Origin: Paracidobacterium acidisoli
Lineage (GTDB): Bacteria; Acidobacteriota; Terriglobia; Terriglobales; Acidobacteriaceae
Reading direction: 5' to 3'
Assembly (NCBI RefSeq): GCF_003428625.2
Contig: NZ_QVQT02000003.1
Location: 751,017-815,016, forward strand
DNA length: 64,000 bases
Below the pieces are notes generated by a model, which saw only the letters and a program-made list of their open reading frames with translations, had not been told where the DNA came from and searched no databases. A program made the position numbers and the translations under genes. Positions 9,313 to 19,469 of this stretch are shown here, one piece after another; the stretch's first letter is position 1; every line of letters begins with the position of its first letter.

Positions 9313-12300
9313 GTGAAGCGAAGCGGGCAGAGGTTTCGGAACATCAGTTGGGTACTGATTTGCTTAATAGGCACGTGTTTGCACGTGTATGCGCAATCGG
9401 ACACCAGTTCGATTGCGGGTTTCGTCAAAGACCAGTCAGGTGCAGTCATTCCTCACGCGCAGGTCACGGTGACATCTGAGGCGACCCAGGAGAGCCACAC
9501 GGTCACGACAGATAACAAGGGATACTACTCGCTTTCGAGTCTGCCGGCCGGCTTCTATACGGTCGCTGTTCGGATGCAGGGGTTCAAACTCTTTGAGAGC
9601 GTCCACGACAAACTGGACGCGGTGTCAACGTTATCCATCAATGCAACGTTAACAATTGGAGTGTCAAATGAATCTGTAAAGGTGATCTCGAGCGCCGATT
9701 TAATTCAGACCGATTCCGGAGCGGTTCAGCACCAGATCACCGAAGAGCAGATTCAGCACCAGGAGCTCAATGGCAGAAATCCTGTGTACATGGCTGAGCT
9801 GTTGCCTGGTGTGATCACGGGAGCCACGCTTGGCGATTTCAATTTCAGCGTAAGCAAGCCGGGCTTCTCGATCAATGGCGCGCGATCGACAGATACGACT
9901 GTAACGATTGACGGTGCGCCAGCGGTGCGCACTCGCGCAAACACATATGTGATTGGCGTGCCGAACGTGGACTCAACCGAAGAAATGCAGGTGCTCACGG
10001 CGGCATACGCAGCCGAATACGGCGGGGCTGGAGGCGGCCAGGTCCGCATGGTCAGCAAAAGTGGAACGACCGACTTCCATGGAACGGCATATGAATATTT
10101 ACGAAATTCGGCACTGAATGCGAATACCTGGTCGCGCAACGAAAGTCCGTCAACACGGTTTGCCTCGCCCTTCCGTTACAACGACTTCGGTTTTGCCGCA
10201 GGGGGGCCGGTGTGGATTCCCGGTCTGCCGCCGGTCCTGCGGAGAAAGCTCTTCTGGTTCGTTGCCCAGGACTGGATACGGTACCGGTATACCGATACCG
10301 TATTTCAAACCGTACCCACAGCCCTTATGCGCGCAGGCAATTTCAGCGAATTGCTGGGTCCCAACCCGTTTTACAGCTCCCCGGTGATCCTTCGCAATCC
10401 ATTTGACTGCACAACCACCAATGGGAAAAAGACCTGCGCTCCGCTTCCGGGAAATACAATCCCGCAAAATCTGCTGAGCTCCAATGGAACGGCTCTCCTG
10501 AACGCTTATCCTGCGCCAATTCCCGGTCTGCTGGTCAACGGAAATCAGAACTGGGAAGCCGTTGCTCCTCATCCGATCAACCAGCGAAAGGGCTCTTACA
10601 ATTTCGATTTTGTTTTGAACGACAGGCACCGCATCTCATTCCGGCGAACAGACCTTTCCTACAACGAGTACTCGGCACTTGACCAGGGATCGGGACTGAC
10701 AGGGAAGTACAAGACGTGGCCGAACCAGACGAACACGCTTGCCTGGAGCTGGACGATCACCCCAACAATCGTTAATGAAATGAACGGAACACTCAGCATC
10801 GACAGGGTGGCGAATCCAGTCAATGATGCACTGCCGGGGTTTCATCGAACACAGCTTGGAATTAACTATAACTATATAGTTCCCGGTGGTAAGGACGTCG
10901 ATAAGATCCCCAGTCTCAGTCTGTCAAAACCTTTCTACAGCCTGAGTGGCGGGCCATATCCATCCCACTCCGGTGGTCCGATTTATACATTCAGCGACAG
11001 CCTGTCGAAAGCAGCCGGGAATCATATGCTGAAGTTCGGCTTCCAGTTTGATTACCGGGGCGAGAATGATGATGATCAGATCAACATCACAACTGTTCCT
11101 GGAGGCAGCAATAATCAGAACGGAACATTTACCCTTACTGACTCCTATGCCAATGGTAGTGGTTTGGGTATCGCCAACCTGGCCCTGGGATTGGCTGACA
11201 GTTATACCGAAATAGGACCGCGGGCTTACACGATCTGGCGCGGAGCCATGTATGAATGGTTCGCTCAGGATTCGTGGCAGATCACCTCAAGATTGCACCT
11301 CGATTATGGATTGCGCGATACGCTTGTTTTCCCATTTCATGCGCTTTGGGGTAACTCCGTCTATTTCGATCCCGAGCTGTATGATCCGGCGCAGGCAATC
11401 AGCGTCAATCCGGCCACAGGTCTGGTTGCCCTGGGCACTGGCAATCAATATAACGGCATGGTCATTCCCGGGCTCTCCGGCTTCCCCAGCGGCGCTGCGA
11501 AGCATGGAGTCTATCAGGCCAACTTTCCCAGTACCTATGCCGCACTGTTCGACAAAAGTTTGCCCCGCGGCCTGATGGATGCCCAGAACGCCTTTCAGCC
11601 GCGGCTTGGCATTGCATATCAGTTCAAAGATAAGACGGTGATTCGCGCCGGTGGCGGCCGGTTCCTTACCCGAATGGGATTACTGGACAATATCTTCCCA
11701 GGAGGGAACTCTCCATTCCAGCCTTTTGTCACTGTGACGAATATTTCGGTGGACAATCCGGGAGCCGGTTTGACTTCTGTCACGACACCCACGCTGACTG
11801 TGACAACGTTAGACCGCCATATGAAACAGCCGGAGGCATGGAACTGGAATGTTACGGTGGAGAAACAGCTTCCCGGGCATTCAGTGCTGTCCGTCGCTTA
11901 CGTTGGCCGCCGCGGACTGCATCTTTGGTATTCAGAGGATGCCAATCAGGTACCTGCCGGAACCACGTATGCAAATCCTCATGTCAACATAGCGGCTCTG
12001 GTTCCCTATAAAGGGTTTTCTCAGATACTGACGGAATTGAGCCGCGCCAGTTCCAAATACAATTCGCTGCAGGTCTTCTGGAGCCGCCGCTTTACCAATG
12101 GTCTGGACTTTTCGGCCGCTTATACACTGGCCAAAAGCATGGACAACAGCTCCAGTTACAGCGACATTGTCCCGGATACTTACAACACAAGTAATCTTTG
12201 GGGTCCCTCCACTTTTGATGTTCGTCATGCGTTTGTTGCTACGTCTACGTATGACCTGCCGTTCTTGAGAGAGCAGCAGCATCTTGCCGGAAAGATATTC

Positions 12301-12789
12301 GGAGGCTGGCAGCTCAGCGGCACGGCTCAATATTTGAGCGGTGCACCTGGAAGCGTCTACAGCACGAACACCGATTATGCGGGGACGGGGGAACCGGGCC
12401 TGCCTCAATTCTGGGTGATGCACGGGCGGGCAACGTATCCGCGTCAATTTTCCCGCGGCGCCTCGAGCTCGACCACTTACTTCAATACGACTACATCAAA
12501 CGGCGATCCGCTGTTTACCGCACCCCCGCAGGGGACATTCAACCTGCAGCACGGGATTCGAGATTCGATCTACGGTCCCGGCTTCCAGGACTGGAATGCG
12601 GGACTATTTAAGAAGTTTGCCATCGACGAGCGGAATGTCTTTGAATTCCGAGCCGAAGCTTACGACGTTTTCAACCATCCCAACTGGTCCAGCCCTAACT
12701 TCACTCCCGGGACTTCTACCTTCGGCAAAGTTACCGGCAAAACTGATCTTTCGCGACAGCTCCAGTTATCGCTGCGTTACTCGTTCTAA
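9313..12789 (+). CDS. TonB-dependent receptor with N-terminal carboxypeptidase-regulatory-like domain
   Basis: A complete 1158-residue receptor. The GTG start at 9313 follows GGGAGAG at 9302-9308. A signal peptide ending at VYAQ precedes a carboxypeptidase-regulatory-like beta-sandwich (SIAGFVKDQSGAVIPHAQVTV, then YYSLSSLPAGFYTV), the plug (ITEEQIQHQELNGRNPVYMAELLPG; GGGQVRMVSKSGTTDFHG) and a large barrel ending in LRYSF. This is the Oar-like receptor type expanded in acidobacteria. It is followed by phosphoesterase, multicopper oxidase and mannosidase genes on the same strand and preceded by a divergent anchored regulator, which suggests a regulated uptake locus. The ligand is unknown. Confidence in the family is high. 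Confidence 0.95.
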   Translation: MKRSGQRFRNISWVLICLIGTCLHVYAQSDTSSIAGFVKDQSGAVIPHAQVTVTSEATQESHTVTTDNKGYYSLSSLPAGFYTVAVRMQGFKLFESVHDKLDAVSTLSINATLTIGVSNESVKVISSADLIQTDSGAVQHQITEEQIQHQELNGRNPVYMAELLPGVITGATLGDFNFSVSKPGFSINGARSTDTTVTIDGAPAVRTRANTYVIGVPNVDSTEEMQVLTAAYAAEYGGAGGGQVRMVSKSGTTDFHGTAYEYLRNSALNANTWSRNESPSTRFASPFRYNDFGFAAGGPVWIPGLPPVLRRKLFWFVAQDWIRYRYTDTVFQTVPTALMRAGNFSELLGPNPFYSSPVILRNPFDCTTTNGKKTCAPLPGNTIPQNLLSSNGTALLNAYPAPIPGLLVNGNQNWEAVAPHPINQRKGSYNFDFVLNDRHRISFRRTDLSYNEYSALDQGSGLTGKYKTWPNQTNTLAWSWTITPTIVNEMNGTLSIDRVANPVNDALPGFHRTQLGINYNYIVPGGKDVDKIPSLSLSKPFYSLSGGPYPSHSGGPIYTFSDSLSKAAGNHMLKFGFQFDYRGENDDDQINITTVPGGSNNQNGTFTLTDSYANGSGLGIANLALGLADSYTEIGPRAYTIWRGAMYEWFAQDSWQITSRLHLDYGLRDTLVFPFHALWGNSVYFDPELYDPAQAISVNPATGLVALGTGNQYNGMVIPGLSGFPSGAAKHGVYQANFPSTYAALFDKSLPRGLMDAQNAFQPRLGIAYQFKDKTVIRAGGGRFLTRMGLLDNIFPGGNSPFQPFVTVTNISVDNPGAGLTSVTTPTLTVTTLDRHMKQPEAWNWNVTVEKQLPGHSVLSVAYVGRRGLHLWYSEDANQVPAGTTYANPHVNIAALVPYKGFSQILTELSRASSKYNSLQVFWSRRFTNGLDFSAAYTLAKSMDNSSSYSDIVPDTYNTSNLWGPSTFDVRHAFVATSTYDLPFLREQQHLAGKIFGGWQLSGTAQYLSGAPGSVYSTNTDYAGTGEPGLPQFWVMHGRATYPRQFSRGASSSTTYFNTTTSNGDPLFTAPPQGTFNLQHGIRDSIYGPGFQDWNAGLFKKFAIDERNVFEFRAEAYDVFNHPNWSSPNFTPGTSTFGKVTGKTDLSRQLQLSLRYSF

Positions 12790-12828
12790 GGAAACAGGGA
12801 GACGGCGTTCCTTCCGTCTTCCTGTTCC
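12790..12828 (+). terminator. Stem-loop after receptor gene, probable attenuator
   Basis: Bases 12790-12805 pair with 12814-12828 (about 14 bp with one bulged A and one G-T pair) around an 8-nt loop, directly after the receptor stop codon. It is followed by the pyrimidine-rich TTCTTC rather than a clean T-run. Because the next gene starts only about 30 bp further on, the hairpin may reduce read-through or protect the receptor mRNA end. Confidence 0.5.
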
Positions 12829-12859
12829 TTCTTCACGTCCGATCCGGAGGAATATAAAC

Positions 12860-14263
12860 TTGTTTCGATCGTTGTTGCGCTATGCTGTCCTCCTGCTGTT
12901 CTTTGCGGTTCCCCTGAGCCCTCTGCAGTCAGCTGCCGCCCAGGCGCCGCCGAAGCCTCCGTTGTTGCCTTTGTCCGAATCAATTCTGGCGCGTATTCCG
13001 GCTGATTACCGTGCCGAGGCAAAGGCGCAGATCAGGCAGACGGAAGAGAATCAGCTACAGGCCGAGAACATGCCGGACGGGGATCTCGTCGCAACTGTGC
13101 TTCATCTTCTTGGCGACATTCCCTCGGAATCGACTTTCCTGCTCGACCGGCTGGAAAAAGAACCCTCTGCGGCGCTTCGCATTGACCTCATCCAGGCGCT
13201 GGAGAAGCATTGGCTTGGCAGCAGCCAGGACCTGCCGGCCCTCGAGAAGCATGCGTCGTCGGACCCTGATGTAACTGTCTCTGTTGCCGCCGTCAAAATG
13301 CTTAAAGAGGTTGGGATTAACTCCCTGAACTCACTGCTGAAGAGCAGGCTCGGAGTTGCGCTTGCCGCCGGCGATGTGCACAGTGCCGGCCTGGTGCTGG
13401 ACGAGCAGAAGCTGCTGCTGCAGGCACACTATGGCATCACTCTTCCATCATTCATGCGTATTCCGCCGCCACAGTTTTCCGTGGTCCCGGCGGGCAGGGC
13501 AATTCGCGTGCTGGCGTTTGGTGATTTTGGAACCGGTTCGGCCGCGCAGAAACAGACCGCAGCAGCGATGGTGGCGTATCAAAAGATCCATCCCTTCGAT
13601 TTCGGTTTAACTCTTGGCGACAACTTTTACCCGCGAGGTATGAAAAGCCCCGACGACCCCCGCTGGCAGACGCAGTGGGAACAGCTTTATGGCGTGATGC
13701 ACATCCCGTTCTATGCCGTACTGGGCAATCACGACTGGAGCGGCGCCGACAGTCCGGCGGCAGAGATTCTCTACTCGGCCAGGAGCCAGAGCTGGCACAT
13801 GCCTTCTCCGTATTACACGTTCACTGCCGGTTCCGTACAGTTTTTTGCCTTCGATACGCCGGCGATGGACGAAGCGGAGTTGAAATGGCTCGATGAGGAA
13901 CTGATCAGAAGCACTGCGCGGTGGAAGGTGGTCTTTGGCCACTACCATATTTATTCGGCGACGCGCGGCGACAATAAAGAGCTTATCGCGCGGCTTCTGC
14001 CCATTCTTAAAAAGGATCATGTCGATGTATATCTGGACGGCCACGACCATAACCTCCAGGAACTGAAGCCCGAGGGAGGCGTCCATTTCTTTGTCAGCGG
14101 CGGAGGCGGAGCCGGTCTCTACGAGATGAATCCATACGACCGCTCCGTTTTCCGGCAAAAGATCAACGGCTTCACAGTTCTTGAGGCCGACGACAAGACC
14201 CTTGCGATCAGCTTTGTAGGCACGGATGGAAGTGAAATCTATCGTCGAACCCTCACAAAATAG
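12860..14263 (+). CDS. Exported purple-acid-phosphatase-like metallophosphoesterase
   Basis: The start is TTG at 12860, preceded by GGAGG and followed by a clear signal peptide (LLRYAVLLLFFAVPLSPLQSAAAQ); longer upstream frames run inside the receptor gene and are not used. The product is about 467 residues. After a helical N-terminal region of about 200 residues come the calcineurin-type metal motifs: FGDFGTGS, LGDNFYPRG, GNHDW, FGHYHIYS and GHDHNLQ, the order found in tartrate-resistant/purple acid phosphatases. Such enzymes release phosphate from esters outside the cytoplasm. The gene overlaps the next one by 38 bp, so the two are almost certainly co-transcribed. The natural substrate is not evident. 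Confidence 0.88.
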   Translation: MFRSLLRYAVLLLFFAVPLSPLQSAAAQAPPKPPLLPLSESILARIPADYRAEAKAQIRQTEENQLQAENMPDGDLVATVLHLLGDIPSESTFLLDRLEKEPSAALRIDLIQALEKHWLGSSQDLPALEKHASSDPDVTVSVAAVKMLKEVGINSLNSLLKSRLGVALAAGDVHSAGLVLDEQKLLLQAHYGITLPSFMRIPPPQFSVVPAGRAIRVLAFGDFGTGSAAQKQTAAAMVAYQKIHPFDFGLTLGDNFYPRGMKSPDDPRWQTQWEQLYGVMHIPFYAVLGNHDWSGADSPAAEILYSARSQSWHMPSPYYTFTAGSVQFFAFDTPAMDEAELKWLDEELIRSTARWKVVFGHYHIYSATRGDNKELIARLLPILKKDHVDVYLDGHDHNLQELKPEGGVHFFVSGGGGAGLYEMNPYDRSVFRQKINGFTVLEADDKTLAISFVGTDGSEIYRRTLTK

Positions 14264-15686
14264 CGGGCTCCTGCATGGCGGATCGCTGACGCGCCGCGGC
14301 TTTCTCTCGGGAGCCGCGGCAGCGCTCACGGAACTTGCTGCGAACCCGGCATGGGCAGCGCTGCCAGGACACAGCATGCCGGCAGATGTAACTCTGCGGA
14401 TCGGTCCGGTGGCTGTCGATGTTGCTCCCGGAAAGACGGTCCACACTACGGGCTACAACGGCGGCGCGCCAGGACCGCCGATTCGTCTGCGCGAAGGTAT
14501 TCCTGTCACCGTGGATCTCTTCAATGACACCGACATTCCGGAGTATGTGCATTGGCATGGCTTTCCTTTCGCCGCAGCCATCGATGGCACGCAGGACGAG
14601 AAGAGTTTGTCTGTGCCGCCGCATGGGCATCTCCGCTATCGCATGACGCCGCGTCCCGCCGGCTCGCGCTGGGTGCATTCACATGTAATGACGATGGACG
14701 ATCTCACCGTTGGTATGTACAGCGGACAGTTTGGATTCGCGTATGTCGAACCTGAAGCCGATCCCGGCCGTTACGACCAGGAGATTTTTCTTGCGACCCA
14801 TGAGTGGGAGCCCTTCTTCATCGATATGGACGACGATGACAACCCATCTGCCGTGGAAGAGTTTGGAGAAACCGACTGGGGCCCCGGGATGGTCGAGATC
14901 GGCTATCGCATCGCCTCGATCAACGGCAAAGCCCTTGGTCACGGCGAACCTATTCGCGTCAAAGAAGGCCAGCGCGTTTTGTTCCACATCCTGAATGCGA
15001 GCGCGACGGAAAATATTCAGCTTGCTCTTCCCGGCCACGAATTTCTTGTCACCGCGCTGGATGGAAATCCCGTTCCGCGGCCTTGCAGGGTTCCTTCGCT
15101 CGATTTGGGAGCTGCCGAACGCATCGATGCAATCGTTGAGATGAGCCATCCGGGTGTGTGGGTTCTCGGCTCTACCGACAACGACACACGCGGTGCAGGT
15201 CTGGGGATACTGGTAGAGTATGCGGGTCACAGCGGCGTCGAGATAAACGCGCGCTCTGCCATTGCGCCGTGGGATTATGCACAGTTCGGTTTACCGCAGC
15301 CACAGCAGCCCGCCGATGTAACGCTGCCGATGGTCATTACGCGCATCCCAGCGGGGGAGAATGGTTTTGAGCGATGGGAGATCAACGGCAGGAGCTATCG
15401 CGCGCAGGACCCTCCCGTGGTGTTGCGCAAAGACATGCGCTATCGCTTCGCATTCCACAACACCAGCTCCGATGCGCATCCGCTGCATCTGCATCGCAGT
15501 TCATTTGAACTGACGCGCATTGACGGCAGAGCCACGAGCGGCCTGTTGAAGGATGTTGTGCTCATCGGCGCCGGGCAGCGAATGGAAGTCGATTTTACGC
15601 CCAGGCAGGATGGCCTGATGCTCTTTCATTGCCACAATCAATTCCACATGGAACGTGGATTTCAGATGCTGTTTGACGTGAGGTAA
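14226..15686 (+). CDS. Tat-exported multicopper oxidase, laccase-like
   Basis: A 486-residue protein starting at ATG 14226, inside the preceding gene. The N-terminus has a twin-arginine signal (LTRRGFLSGAAAAL). All four copper clusters are visible: HWH at 109-111, HSH at 151-153, HPLHLH near 418-423 and H468-C469-H470 with H474. The residue at the type 1 axial position, five after H474, is Phe479 rather than the Met of CueO-like enzymes; a non-coordinating axial residue is linked to high redox potential in laccases. These enzymes oxidise phenols or metal ions with reduction of O2 to water. Overlap with the phosphatase gene suggests translational coupling. The substrate is unknown. Confidence 0.92.
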   Translation: MEVKSIVEPSQNSGLLHGGSLTRRGFLSGAAAALTELAANPAWAALPGHSMPADVTLRIGPVAVDVAPGKTVHTTGYNGGAPGPPIRLREGIPVTVDLFNDTDIPEYVHWHGFPFAAAIDGTQDEKSLSVPPHGHLRYRMTPRPAGSRWVHSHVMTMDDLTVGMYSGQFGFAYVEPEADPGRYDQEIFLATHEWEPFFIDMDDDDNPSAVEEFGETDWGPGMVEIGYRIASINGKALGHGEPIRVKEGQRVLFHILNASATENIQLALPGHEFLVTALDGNPVPRPCRVPSLDLGAAERIDAIVEMSHPGVWVLGSTDNDTRGAGLGILVEYAGHSGVEINARSAIAPWDYAQFGLPQPQQPADVTLPMVITRIPAGENGFERWEINGRSYRAQDPPVVLRKDMRYRFAFHNTSSDAHPLHLHRSSFELTRIDGRATSGLLKDVVLIGAGQRMEVDFTPRQDGLMLFHCHNQFHMERGFQMLFDVR

Positions 15687-15793
15687 GGCGAAAGCCGGAT
15701 CTGCGCAGCTTTTATGCGCAAATCGACCGGCGCGTCGCGCCGATTTCGCATTACAGATTCTTCTTAAGCAGGTTGTCCAGGGAGAGATTCAGA

Positions 15794-18700
15794 ATGATAG
15801 TTGCTTTCCGTGCCGTTCGCGCTGTTATCCGGCGCAGTCTGCGATTCGTTACAACCATAGCGGCGATGCTCGCCCTGGTAACTGCCGTGGACGGCCAGAC
15901 AATGGCCACACCGGACATCACAAAGACTCCCACGCTCTTCGTCGTTCCTTACGCGCATCTGGACACGCAATGGAGATGGGAGTTTCCGCAGACCATCAAT
16001 GAATTTCTGCTCAAGACGATGCGGGTGAACTTCGAGTATATGGATAAGTACCCGCACTATGTCTTTAACTGGACCGGTGCAAACCGCTATCGTCTGATGA
16101 AGGAGTACTTTCCTGCCGATTACGCGCGAATCAAGGGATACGTCGCGCGTGGACAATGGTTTCCCGCAGGCTCTTCCGTGGAAGAGGGAGACGTGAATCT
16201 GCCCGGCGCTGAAGGAATTTTTCGCCAGATACTGTACGGGAATATGTATTTCCGCCATGAGTTCGGCAAGGCAAGTAACGAATTCATGCTGCCCGACAGT
16301 TTTGGATTTCCTGCTTCGTTGCCCACGATTCTTGCTCATGCCGGGCTCAAAGGATTCTCGACACAGAAGCTTGGTGGGCGCTGGCCTGCGGGACCGGAAG
16401 CGGGAGGGCCCGGCTCGCCCGAGCAGACACCGGATGGCGTACCTTTCAATGTCGGGGTGTGGACGGGGCCGGACGGCGAAAGTGTGATAGCAGCGCTGCA
16501 TCCTGGAGCGTATGGCAGCAGCGTCTATACCGATCTGAGCGAAGCGCCTGGTACGTCTATGGAGCAGACGCTCCTGAGCAGCGCGCAAAAACCACCGCTC
16601 ACGCCGGAACAGGCCAGCGCACTTCGCGGCCTTGTTGCTCTCGATACAGATTGGGTGAAGCGCATCGATCTCGATGGCAAAGCATCGGGCGTATTTGCCG
16701 ATTACCGCTATGTGGGCACGGGAGATACGGGAGGAGCGGCGCGCGAGTCCACTGTCAAACTGCTCGAAGCCATCGTGACGAAGAGCGACACCATACTCCC
16801 ATCGCTGCCAAAGCTGAAAGGCGAGCCGTCATTTCCTGCGCAGTCGGTAACCGTGCGCGCAGGAGAAGGCCCGGTGCACGTGATTGAATCCTCTGCCGAT
16901 CAAATGTTCAACTCCATCACGCCGGAGATGGCCGCGCATATGCCGCGCTACGAAGGCGACCTGGAACTGACCGACCACTCCGCCGGTTCGCTCACGTCGC
17001 AGGCCTATCACAAACGCTGGATTATCAGGGATGAGAATCTTGCCGATGCTGCGGAGAAGGCTTCGATCGCCGCGCAATGGCTTGGCGCGCGCGCCTATCC
17101 GCAGCAGCGACTGAATGACGCATGGATGCTCGCGCTCGCCGGACATTTTCATGACACGGGCGCGGGAACATCGACGCCGCGCGCCTATCAATACGCATGG
17201 AATGACGATGTGATCGCGGCCAATCAGTTTGCTGCCGTGCTTACCAATGCAAGTGCCGTTATTGCTTCGGGCCTCGATACGCGCACGCATGGTGTGCCGG
17301 TGGTTGTCTACAATCCGCTCAATATCGCTCGACAGGATATGGTCGAAGCTGCCGTTGTCTTTCCCGGCGGCGCTTCCAGGGCTGTACGGGTCTATGGCCC
17401 CGACGGGCAGGAGACGCCGGCGCAGTGGGAAGACGGCAAGGTAGTCTTTCTGGCGCGCATGCCATCTGTCGGCTATGCTGTCTTCGACGTACGTCCGGCT
17501 GCACGACCAATGGCGAACGACATGCTGCAGGTCTCCGGCCGTTCACTCGAAAATCAGCGTTATCGAGTATTGCTTAATGGGGACGGCGACGTATCGAGTA
17601 TTTATGACAAGAGGCTCGGCAGGGAGCTGCTCTCCGCGCCTCTCAGGCTGGCAATCTCCACCGATGTGCCTCGTAATTACCCGGCCTGGAACATGGATTT
17701 CGCGCAGGAGCAGGCCGCCCCGCGTGCTTTTGTCAGCGGACCCGCAAAAATTCGTATCAGCGAGAATGGTCCGGCGCGTGTCTCGCTCGAAGTGACACGG
17801 CAAACCGAAGGTTCCCGGTTTGTGCAAACCGTTAGCCTTGCTGCGGGCGATGCCGGCAACCGCGTCGATCTCCATTATGCAATCGACTGGAAGACCGGAG
17901 GCTCCAATCTCAAAGCGGCCTTTTCGCTGAGCGCTTCGAATCCGAAAGCGACTTACAGCTGGGACATTGGCACCGTCGAGCGGGGGAATGCGCAGCCGCG
18001 GCAGTATGAGGTGGGCTCGCATCGCTGGATCGATCTGACCGACAAGAGTGGCAGCTATGGCGTAACGTTGCTGACCGATGTGAAGAACGGCTCCGATAAA
18101 CGCAGCGATCAGATGATTCGCGTGACGCTGTTGCGTTCTCCCGGAGCGAAGCCGACGGCGGATGGACACCCGGGCAGCTTCAGCGATCAGACAACGCAGG
18201 ACTGGGGTCATCACGAGATCGAACTCGGCCTTGCCGGTCATTCGGGCGACTGGCGTCAGGAGCAAACAGTGTGGCAGGCATACCGTGTGAATGATCCGCT
18301 GATCTCGTTTACCACGGAAAAGCATACGGGCAGGCTCGGCAGGAGCTTCTCACTCGTGCACGTCAGCAATCCTGCTATCCGCGTGCTTGCGCTCAAGAAG
18401 GCTGAGGAGAGCGACGAGATCATTCTCCGCATGGTGGAGCTGAACGGCAAATCCGCGCAGAACACGCGTGTATCATTTGCCGCGCCGATTACATCGGCGC
18501 GTGAGGTCAACGCGCAGGAGGAACCGATTGGGCCGGCGAAAATGAATCACGGCGACCTGATTGCGTCCTTCACACAATATCAGCCACGCACCTTTGCTCT
18601 GCGCCTCGCACCGCAGCAGGCTCTGCTCGCTCGCCCTCATGCGCAGGGCGTCGCATTGCACTACGACCTTGCCGTAGCCAGCAACGACGATACGAAGACC

Positions 18701-19369
18701 GGCGGCGGCGGCATCGACGGCAAAGGAAATGCGATTCCCGCAGAGATGCTTCCGACTCAGATCCATTTTGGTGCAATAAAATTCGAGCTTGCCACGTCCA
18801 AAACCGATGTCCCGAATGCTGTCACGGCCAGAGGCCAAACGCTTGCCCTGCCTGCCGGCCGGTTCAATCGCATTTATCTGCTGGCCGCAGCGTCGTCTGC
18901 GGAGGATCAGAAGGCGCTCTTTCGCGTTGGAGATCGAGCCACAGAGCTGAACATTCAATCGTGGACAGGCTGGATCGGCCAGTGGGACACGCGCATCTGG
19001 AAAAATGCTTCGGACCGTGACTGGGCTGTTTCCGCCAATCACTCCGTGTGGCCTCCGCTCAACACATCGAACGAGTCCGGACCAGCATGGCGCTATCCGG
19101 ACGACTACGTCGGATTGAAGCCCGGATATGTCAAGCAGGCTGCACTGGGTTGGTATGCGTCTCACCACCATACGGCGGAGGGACTCAACGAGCCGTACCA
19201 GTATTCCTATCTCTTCGTATACTCACTGGACCTGCCCAGTGGTGTTTGTACGCTTACTCTGCCGAACAACGACAAGATCCGCATTTTGTCAGCCTCCGTT
19301 GTCAACGACAATCCGTCATTGATCCCGGCGGCACCGCTGTTTGACACGCTGGGACGAGCGGAGCCCTGA
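15794..19369 (+). CDS. Exported GH38 alpha-mannosidase
   Basis: About 1191 residues. ATG 15794 is preferred over TTG 15773 because GGAGAG lies 7 nt upstream. A signal peptide (LRFVTTIAAMLALVTAVDGQ) is followed by the GH38 zinc motif PYAHLDTQWRW (His55, Asp57), and by the probable nucleophile Asp168 in LPDSFGFPASLP. A zinc-ligand His is likely in HFHDTGAG, and a large beta-rich C-terminal region follows, as usual for GH38 (about 900-1200 residues). GH38 enzymes cleave alpha-mannosyl linkages of N-glycans or mannans. The gene is 107 bp behind the multicopper oxidase on the same strand, so it may belong to the same uptake locus. Family assignment is firm; the linkage preference is not readable. 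Confidence 0.92.
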   Translation: MIVAFRAVRAVIRRSLRFVTTIAAMLALVTAVDGQTMATPDITKTPTLFVVPYAHLDTQWRWEFPQTINEFLLKTMRVNFEYMDKYPHYVFNWTGANRYRLMKEYFPADYARIKGYVARGQWFPAGSSVEEGDVNLPGAEGIFRQILYGNMYFRHEFGKASNEFMLPDSFGFPASLPTILAHAGLKGFSTQKLGGRWPAGPEAGGPGSPEQTPDGVPFNVGVWTGPDGESVIAALHPGAYGSSVYTDLSEAPGTSMEQTLLSSAQKPPLTPEQASALRGLVALDTDWVKRIDLDGKASGVFADYRYVGTGDTGGAARESTVKLLEAIVTKSDTILPSLPKLKGEPSFPAQSVTVRAGEGPVHVIESSADQMFNSITPEMAAHMPRYEGDLELTDHSAGSLTSQAYHKRWIIRDENLADAAEKASIAAQWLGARAYPQQRLNDAWMLALAGHFHDTGAGTSTPRAYQYAWNDDVIAANQFAAVLTNASAVIASGLDTRTHGVPVVVYNPLNIARQDMVEAAVVFPGGASRAVRVYGPDGQETPAQWEDGKVVFLARMPSVGYAVFDVRPAARPMANDMLQVSGRSLENQRYRVLLNGDGDVSSIYDKRLGRELLSAPLRLAISTDVPRNYPAWNMDFAQEQAAPRAFVSGPAKIRISENGPARVSLEVTRQTEGSRFVQTVSLAAGDAGNRVDLHYAIDWKTGGSNLKAAFSLSASNPKATYSWDIGTVERGNAQPRQYEVGSHRWIDLTDKSGSYGVTLLTDVKNGSDKRSDQMIRVTLLRSPGAKPTADGHPGSFSDQTTQDWGHHEIELGLAGHSGDWRQEQTVWQAYRVNDPLISFTTEKHTGRLGRSFSLVHVSNPAIRVLALKKAEESDEIILRMVELNGKSAQNTRVSFAAPITSAREVNAQEEPIGPAKMNHGDLIASFTQYQPRTFALRLAPQQALLARPHAQGVALHYDLAVASNDDTKTGGGGIDGKGNAIPAEMLPTQIHFGAIKFELATSKTDVPNAVTARGQTLALPAGRFNRIYLLAAASSAEDQKALFRVGDRATELNIQSWTGWIGQWDTRIWKNASDRDWAVSANHSVWPPLNTSNESGPAWRYPDDYVGLKPGYVKQAALGWYASHHHTAEGLNEPYQYSYLFVYSLDLPSGVCTLTLPNNDKIRILSASVVNDNPSLIPAAPLFDTLGRAEP

Positions 19370-19469
19370 GACGAGCTCCGTCCGGTCGAGTTTAATAACC
19401 GCATGCCCAAAAGAATCCAGCGCGCACTCAAGTCCTTTGGAGGCTGCTTGAATCAGGGCCGAGGATTCG

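Noticed and set aside
12596-12859. N-terminal extension of the metallophosphoesterase frame into the receptor gene
   Set aside because: The TTG at 12860 has GGAGG upstream and begins a signal peptide; the extension is an out-of-frame reading of the receptor gene.
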